NCBI GenBank assembly: GCA_019312695.1
Contig: JAFDCT010000001.1
Coordinates: 1-7,320 of the forward strand
Reading direction: 5' to 3'
From: Deltaproteobacteria bacterium
Lineage (GTDB): Bacteria; Desulfobacterota; Desulfobulbia; Desulfobulbales; BM004
Length of the DNA: 7,320 nucleotides
Shown in pieces: positions 5,794-7,320 of the stretch (its first letter is position 1; each line of letters begins with the position of its first letter). The notes under the pieces are model-generated. The model saw only the letters and a program-made list of their open reading frames with translations. It did no database searches and was not told the origin of the DNA. The position numbers and the translations under genes were made by a program.

Positions 5794-6846
5794 CTAGAAA
5801 AGGTTGTGCTGTCTTGAGTTTGACCTGGTGTTGATCTCGGTATTGGAGCTTTCATGAGTCCTAAGCTCCTCAGTTTCAACCTGCTGCCGCCCCTTAATAA
5901 AAAGAAAACGTTCAAGCGTGCGCTGGAAATCTGTCCACTGGTATCCCGGCTCAGGTGCCTGTTCCTCCAGCCGGCCCAAAAAATTTAACTTGGCATCAAG
6001 ATCATCAAGGAAATGGAGAACAAAGGCCTCACTTATCATGGGAAGGGTTGGCGAACCAAACTCATAACGTCCGTGATGACTCAGGATAAGATGTATCAGC
6101 CTTGTTGCAAGATCTTCAGGGAAATCCGGGATGGTCCTGATCATGTTCCGGACCATTTCCACCCCCATTACGAGGTGGCCAACGAGGCGGCCGCTGTCAG
6201 TATAGTCAATAAGGTGGACACCATGTGCAAGTTCCCTTGTTTTGCCGATATCATGCAGCAGGGCACCGGTGACCAGTAAATCGCGGTCAAGCATTGGGTA
6301 GACGTCGGCAAGCATTCTGGCCAGTTGCGCTACACCCAGAGTATGTTCAAGAAGTCCACCCAGATAGGCGTGGTGCATGGATTTTGCTGCAGGTGCCTGT
6401 TGGAATTTTTCAAAAAAAGAGTGGTCCTTAAAAAATGTGAGCAGCAGTTTTCGGCAATAAGGGTCTTTAACAGTTTTGGCCAAGCTGTTAATTTCCGCAG
6501 CCATTTTCTCTATGCTTCTTTTTGAACCCTGCAGAAAAAGTCCGATATCAATCTCTTTTTTATCAACCCGATCCACAGTGTCAATCTTGACCTGCACTGC
6601 TCCTCTGAATCCCTGCGCCTGACCGCTAACAAGAACCAGATTTCCCGGCTCACACACTTTGGCGAACGTTTCAACATTTTCCCAGAGGCGGCCAGCAATT
6701 TCTCCGGTCCGGTCGGTCAGGGTCAGCATGAGATATGGTTTTCCGGCACGGGTTTCAGCCCGGCCCGTGTCCTTGACCAGAAAAACATCCTCTACTGTTT
6801 GGCCGTCCTTTATCTGGTTGACAAATAACTTCTTTTCTCTTGCCAT
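5794..6846 (-). CDS. yhaM: YhaM-like OB-fold/HD-domain 3'-5' exoribonuclease
   Basis: This 350-residue protein has an N-terminal OB-fold nucleic-acid-binding domain (about 8-95: YLMLTLTDRTGEIAGRLW at 38-55) and an HD phosphohydrolase domain (about 155-290). Candidate metal ligands are H168 (LLEHT), H198-D199 (LLHDIGK), H224 (GHLVMG), H257-H258 (LSHHG) and the acidic cluster LDDLDAKL (280-287). This arrangement is that of YhaM/Cbf1, a 3'-5' exonuclease acting on RNA and single-stranded DNA in Firmicutes (B. subtilis YhaM is 314 residues). The extra length here is mostly a polar, probably disordered tail (about 322-350) ending in QHNLF, which resembles a sliding-clamp-binding motif. The ATG at 6846 lies 4 bases after the preceding stop and has no Shine-Dalgarno sequence, so coupling is likely. 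Exonuclease activity is inferred from domain order; another phosphodiesterase role is possible. Confidence 0.88.
   Translation of the reverse strand: MAREKKLFVNQIKDGQTVEDVFLVKDTGRAETRAGKPYLMLTLTDRTGEIAGRLWENVETFAKVCEPGNLVLVSGQAQGFRGAVQVKIDTVDRVDKKEIDIGLFLQGSKRSIEKMAAEINSLAKTVKDPYCRKLLLTFFKDHSFFEKFQQAPAAKSMHHAYLGGLLEHTLGVAQLARMLADVYPMLDRDLLVTGALLHDIGKTRELAHGVHLIDYTDSGRLVGHLVMGVEMVRNMIRTIPDFPEDLATRLIHLILSHHGRYEFGSPTLPMISEAFVLHFLDDLDAKLNFLGRLEEQAPEPGYQWTDFQRTLERFLFIKGRQQVETEELRTHESSNTEINTRSNSRQHNLF
5797..5811 (-). other. C-terminal QHNLF, possible beta-clamp-binding peptide
   Basis: The last five residues of the YhaM-like protein are Q-H-N-L-F (346-350). They follow a serine-, asparagine- and threonine-rich tail with no predicted structure. 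The bacterial clamp-binding consensus is QL[SD]LF, in which Q1, L4 and F5 matter most, and these three positions match. Placement at the very end of a flexible tail is typical of clamp-binding proteins. Five residues can arise by chance, so this is a hypothesis. Confidence 0.3.
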
Positions 6847-6850
6847 GTGT

Positions 6851-7320
6851 TTATTTTATTGAATCTATATGATAGCGTTTCATTTTCTTGTGCAGCCCCT
6901 GCCGGGTTATGCCAAGGGCTTCCGCAGCTTTTACTCTGTTGCCGCTGCTTTCTTCCAGGGCTTTTTCAATGAGTTCAATTTCCAAAGACTGCACCTGGTC
7001 CGGGATGGAAAGGCTGACGGATGATTTTATTTTCCTGGCCGATATAGGTGTTGCTGCCAGGAGCTCCCGTGAACATTTTTCAGGCCCGATAACTGTTCCT
7101 TCCGGGGTGAGTGCCACAAGCCGTTCAACCTCGGACCGCAACTGCCTGACATTGCCGGGCCAGCCAAAGTCCTCGAACAGGTTCAAAAGTTCCGAGGTGA
7201 AGCCGGCAACCTTTTTATTAAAGCGCCTGCTGATCTCCTCAAGGAAGGAGAGGGCCAGGGGTACAATATCTTCATGTCTGTCACGCAGGGGGGGGAGGTG
7301 AATTTCAACTGAGAAGAGAC
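6851..7320 (-). CDS. Sigma-54-dependent response-type activator, C-terminal fragment
   Basis: The frame is open from the right edge to a TAA at 6853-6851, giving 155 residues; the N-terminus lies outside the window. The fragment begins in the late AAA+ domain with FSVEIHLPPLRDRHEDIVPL (residues 2-21), the region after the arginine fingers. It continues to GWPGNVRQL (52-60), the sensor II motif of bacterial enhancer-binding proteins. A linker (about 80-105) leads to a Fis-type helix-turn-helix at the C-terminus (about 113-152: KALEESSGNRVKAAEALGIT, then RQGLHKKMKRY). Such proteins bind upstream sites and use ATP to open promoters held by sigma-54 RNA polymerase. The sensory domain is not visible, so the signal and targets are unknown. 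A TTG at 7186 could be read as a start, but the conserved sequence continues well upstream of it, so it is internal. The stop is 4 bases before the YhaM-like gene. Confidence 0.93.
   Translation of the reverse strand, partial: LFSVEIHLPPLRDRHEDIVPLALSFLEEISRRFNKKVAGFTSELLNLFEDFGWPGNVRQLRSEVERLVALTPEGTVIGPEKCSRELLAATPISARKIKSSVSLSIPDQVQSLEIELIEKALEESSGNRVKAAEALGITRQGLHKKMKRYHIDSIK

Noticed and set aside
6851..7186. A short stand-alone 111-residue Fis-like gene starting at TTG 7186
   Set aside because: The same frame continues to the window edge with conserved AAA+ sequence (HLPPLRDRHEDI), so this is the end of a larger sigma-54 activator and the TTG is internal.

Overview
The window is a tightly packed stretch of bacterial chromosome. 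Nine genes all lie on the minus strand, so transcription runs from position 7320 down to 1. The largest gap is 75 bases; the other gaps are 4 to 25 bases, and ricT and metG overlap by 4. No RNA gene, CRISPR array, insertion sequence or clear terminator was seen. The base composition is balanced. A sigma-54-type regulator, a long DivIVA protein and the order holB, PSP1/ricT, metG with yggT, divIVA and yggU together suggest Desulfobacterota (the former Deltaproteobacteria). That assignment is inferred from gene content and recalled gene order, not from a search.

In order of transcription: (1) 7320-6851, the C-terminal end of a sigma-54-dependent AAA+ activator with a Fis-type DNA-binding domain; (2) 6846-5794, a YhaM-like protein with an OB fold and an HD phosphohydrolase domain; (3) 5788-4790, holB, the DNA polymerase III delta-prime subunit; (4) 4714-3827, a PSP1/RicT protein rich in cysteine; (5) 3830-1893, metG, methionyl-tRNA synthetase with a C-terminal tRNA-binding domain; (6) 1867-1568, the membrane protein YggT; (7) 1563-475, a large DivIVA-domain coiled-coil protein; (8) 459-154, the small DUF167 protein YggU; (9) 140-1, the start of an exported MORN-repeat protein that runs off the window.

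Most of this is a housekeeping operon joining RNA turnover (YhaM-like, RicT), replication (HolB), translation (MetG) and cell envelope or division (YggT, DivIVA). The spacing suggests translational coupling at several junctions. The one gap large enough for an internal promoter is between holB and ricT, and it holds a perfect TATAAT inside a small inverted repeat.

No wholly new system is evident. The points most worth a second look are three degenerate coiled-coil repeats and an acidic tail in DivIVA, a possible sliding-clamp-binding motif (QHNLF) at the extreme C-terminus of the YhaM-like protein encoded next to holB, the insertion of divIVA between yggT and yggU, and the cut-off secreted MORN protein at the left edge.
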